Assembly: GCA_021527695.1 (NCBI GenBank)
Contig: JAKFAO010000003.1
Location: 434,001-498,000, forward strand
Source of the DNA: Naematelia aurantialba
Lineage: Eukaryota > Basidiomycota > Tremellomycetes > Tremellales > Naemateliaceae
Reading direction: 5' to 3'
DNA: 64,000 nucleotides
Every line of letters begins with the position of its first letter. Within the stretch, counting starts at the first letter, position 1. The translations under genes and the position numbers were made by a program. Positions 63,209 through 64,000 of the stretch are shown piece by piece. The notes below the pieces were generated by a model. That model saw only the letters and a list, made by a program, of their open reading frames with translations, had not been told where the DNA came from and did not search any database.

Positions 63209-64000
63209 ATGACCTCGACCTCGATGGACCGGCGCGGTTCACATCCGTCACAAACACACGGGCGCTCAAAGTCCCTCGGAGGGCTAAATGGTCTGCACGG
63301 CGTAGGCAGTGGAATGGGAGGCGGCGCGAGTCCGATGTCTCCGGGAGGTAGAATGGGCATAGGAGGCAGCCCGATGAGTTCAGGTGGTAGGATGGGAGGG
63401 GGAATTCCAATGACTGCGGGTGGTAGTGCCAGCGGCACGAGTTTTGCGGGATTGCCCGGGGGAGGAGGCGGAGCAAGCGGAGGTGTTGGAGATGGTGGAG
63501 GATTTGGAGGAGGAGGAGGATTTGGAGGAGGGGGAGGATTTGGAGGAGCTGGAGTTGGAGGAGGAAACGGCGGCGGAGGAGGGTTTGGGAGCCCTGCTGT
63601 TGTTTCTGCGTCGGGTGGTGGTATTGGGGAGGGAGAATGGGCCGATGTCCAAGCCAGGACATTCTGCAGATGGTGCGTTATGTTTGGGATCTTCCTCTTC
63701 TCGACACGGCTTTGAATTTGGGTTGGATTTGAAGGTCTAACCAGACGAGCTGGACAGATGGGTTGGACCCGACGTTGGCCGTACGACGTTGGCCTTGCGG
63801 TACTGCCAGTGGTGCTCCGGCGATGCAGTTTGACTGCGCGTCCTCTTCCTCTTCCTCTTCCTCTTCCTCTTCCTCTTCCTCTTCCTCTTCCTCTTCCTCT
63901 TCCTCATCGTCCTCCTTCATCAGCGCTGGACGCAACCCCAAGTCGGCGCTGATTGCTCAGGCTGAATACCAAGCTCGAGAACCAGAACCTGGAGCCAATG
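63209..64000 (+). CDS. Alpha-actinin, 5' part only (runs off the window)
   Basis: Actin cross-linking protein of cables and the cytokinetic ring. The first exon (63209-63672) encodes a 150-residue extension: MTSTSMDRRGSHPSQ, then Gly/Met/Ser-rich repeats (SPMSPGGRMGIGGSPMSSGG) and a long GGGFGGGG run. It ends in GEWADVQARTFCRW, the start of calponin-homology domain 1. The intron 63673-63960 is phase 2 with donor GTGCGT. Exon 2 (from 63961) continues LNTKLENQNLEPM to the edge, giving the canonical WxxVQxxTFxxWLNxxL start of the actin-binding domain. The rest of CH1, CH2, spectrin repeats and EF hands must lie beyond the window. A CTTCCT microsatellite fills much of the intron. The glycine-rich head is unusual for alpha-actinin. 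Confidence 0.75.
63841..63905 (+). repeat. CTTCCT microsatellite in an alpha-actinin intron
   Basis: About ten tandem CTTCCT units lie in the first intron of the alpha-actinin gene, forming a long pyrimidine tract that ends about 55 bases before the acceptor. Confidence 0.9.

Noticed and set aside
1..64000. CRISPR arrays, prokaryotic operons, transposons
   Set aside because: No spaced direct repeats, no transposase or reverse transcriptase motifs and no terminal inverted repeats were seen; the DNA is plainly eukaryotic.

Overview
The window is intron-rich nuclear DNA of a dikaryon fungus. Genes run about one per 2.5-3 kb, GC is high, introns are short (about 40-170 nt) with GTRAGT donors, and the proteins are fungal (Zn(II)2Cys6 regulator, GPI18, BUD20, MRC1, CsbD-type stress protein, GH5 glucanase). 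Intron density and the gene set (GCLM, ALKBH7, dynamitin, CWF19L1) look more like a basidiomycete than a budding yeast. This placement is inference and I cannot name the genus.

Layout. 0.8-8 kb: two genes for small secreted peptide precursors flank the tRNA-thiolation gene CTU2 and a Zn(II)2Cys6 transcription factor. The second precursor (7127-8037, minus) is the most remarkable object here. It has a signal peptide and four near-identical peptide copies joined by Lys-Arg plus Glu-Ala spacers, and each internal copy sits on its own 90-nt exon. The first (815-1249, minus) is a single-exon precursor with three Lys-Arg-preceded repeats and a related Cys/Phe-Gly-Pro core. 8.0-10.6 kb is gene-free and ends in an intron-containing tRNA-Pro(CGG). 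11-19.5 kb: an RS-rich protein, the checkpoint mediator MRC1/claspin, and the ribosome-biogenesis factor BUD20. 19.5-24.2 kb: sparse, with two hypothetical genes and satellite-like repeats.

24.5-41.7 kb: GPI18, a SAP-domain protein, the glutamate-cysteine ligase regulatory subunit, REX3, the mitochondrial complex-I assembly methyltransferase NDUFAF7, a histidine-phosphatase enzyme, a GFA/CENP-V protein and TFIIE-alpha. 42-47.6 kb: a sugar transporter and a GH5 glucanase, divergently arranged over a shared ~1 kb promoter. 48-63 kb: dynamitin, 3-hydroxyisobutyrate dehydrogenase, ACOT9-type thioesterase, CsbD-like protein, ALKBH7, TMEM14 and CWF19L1. The window ends inside an alpha-actinin gene.

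Most genes are ordinary housekeeping genes without operon logic, and several are mitochondrial (NDUFAF7, HIBADH, ACOT9, ALKBH7). The novelty is in the first 8 kb: two Kex2-type peptide precursors, one with a leader built entirely of X-Ala/X-Pro dipeptides, as an alpha-factor-like peptide would have. Two introns elsewhere are best explained as GC-AG introns.
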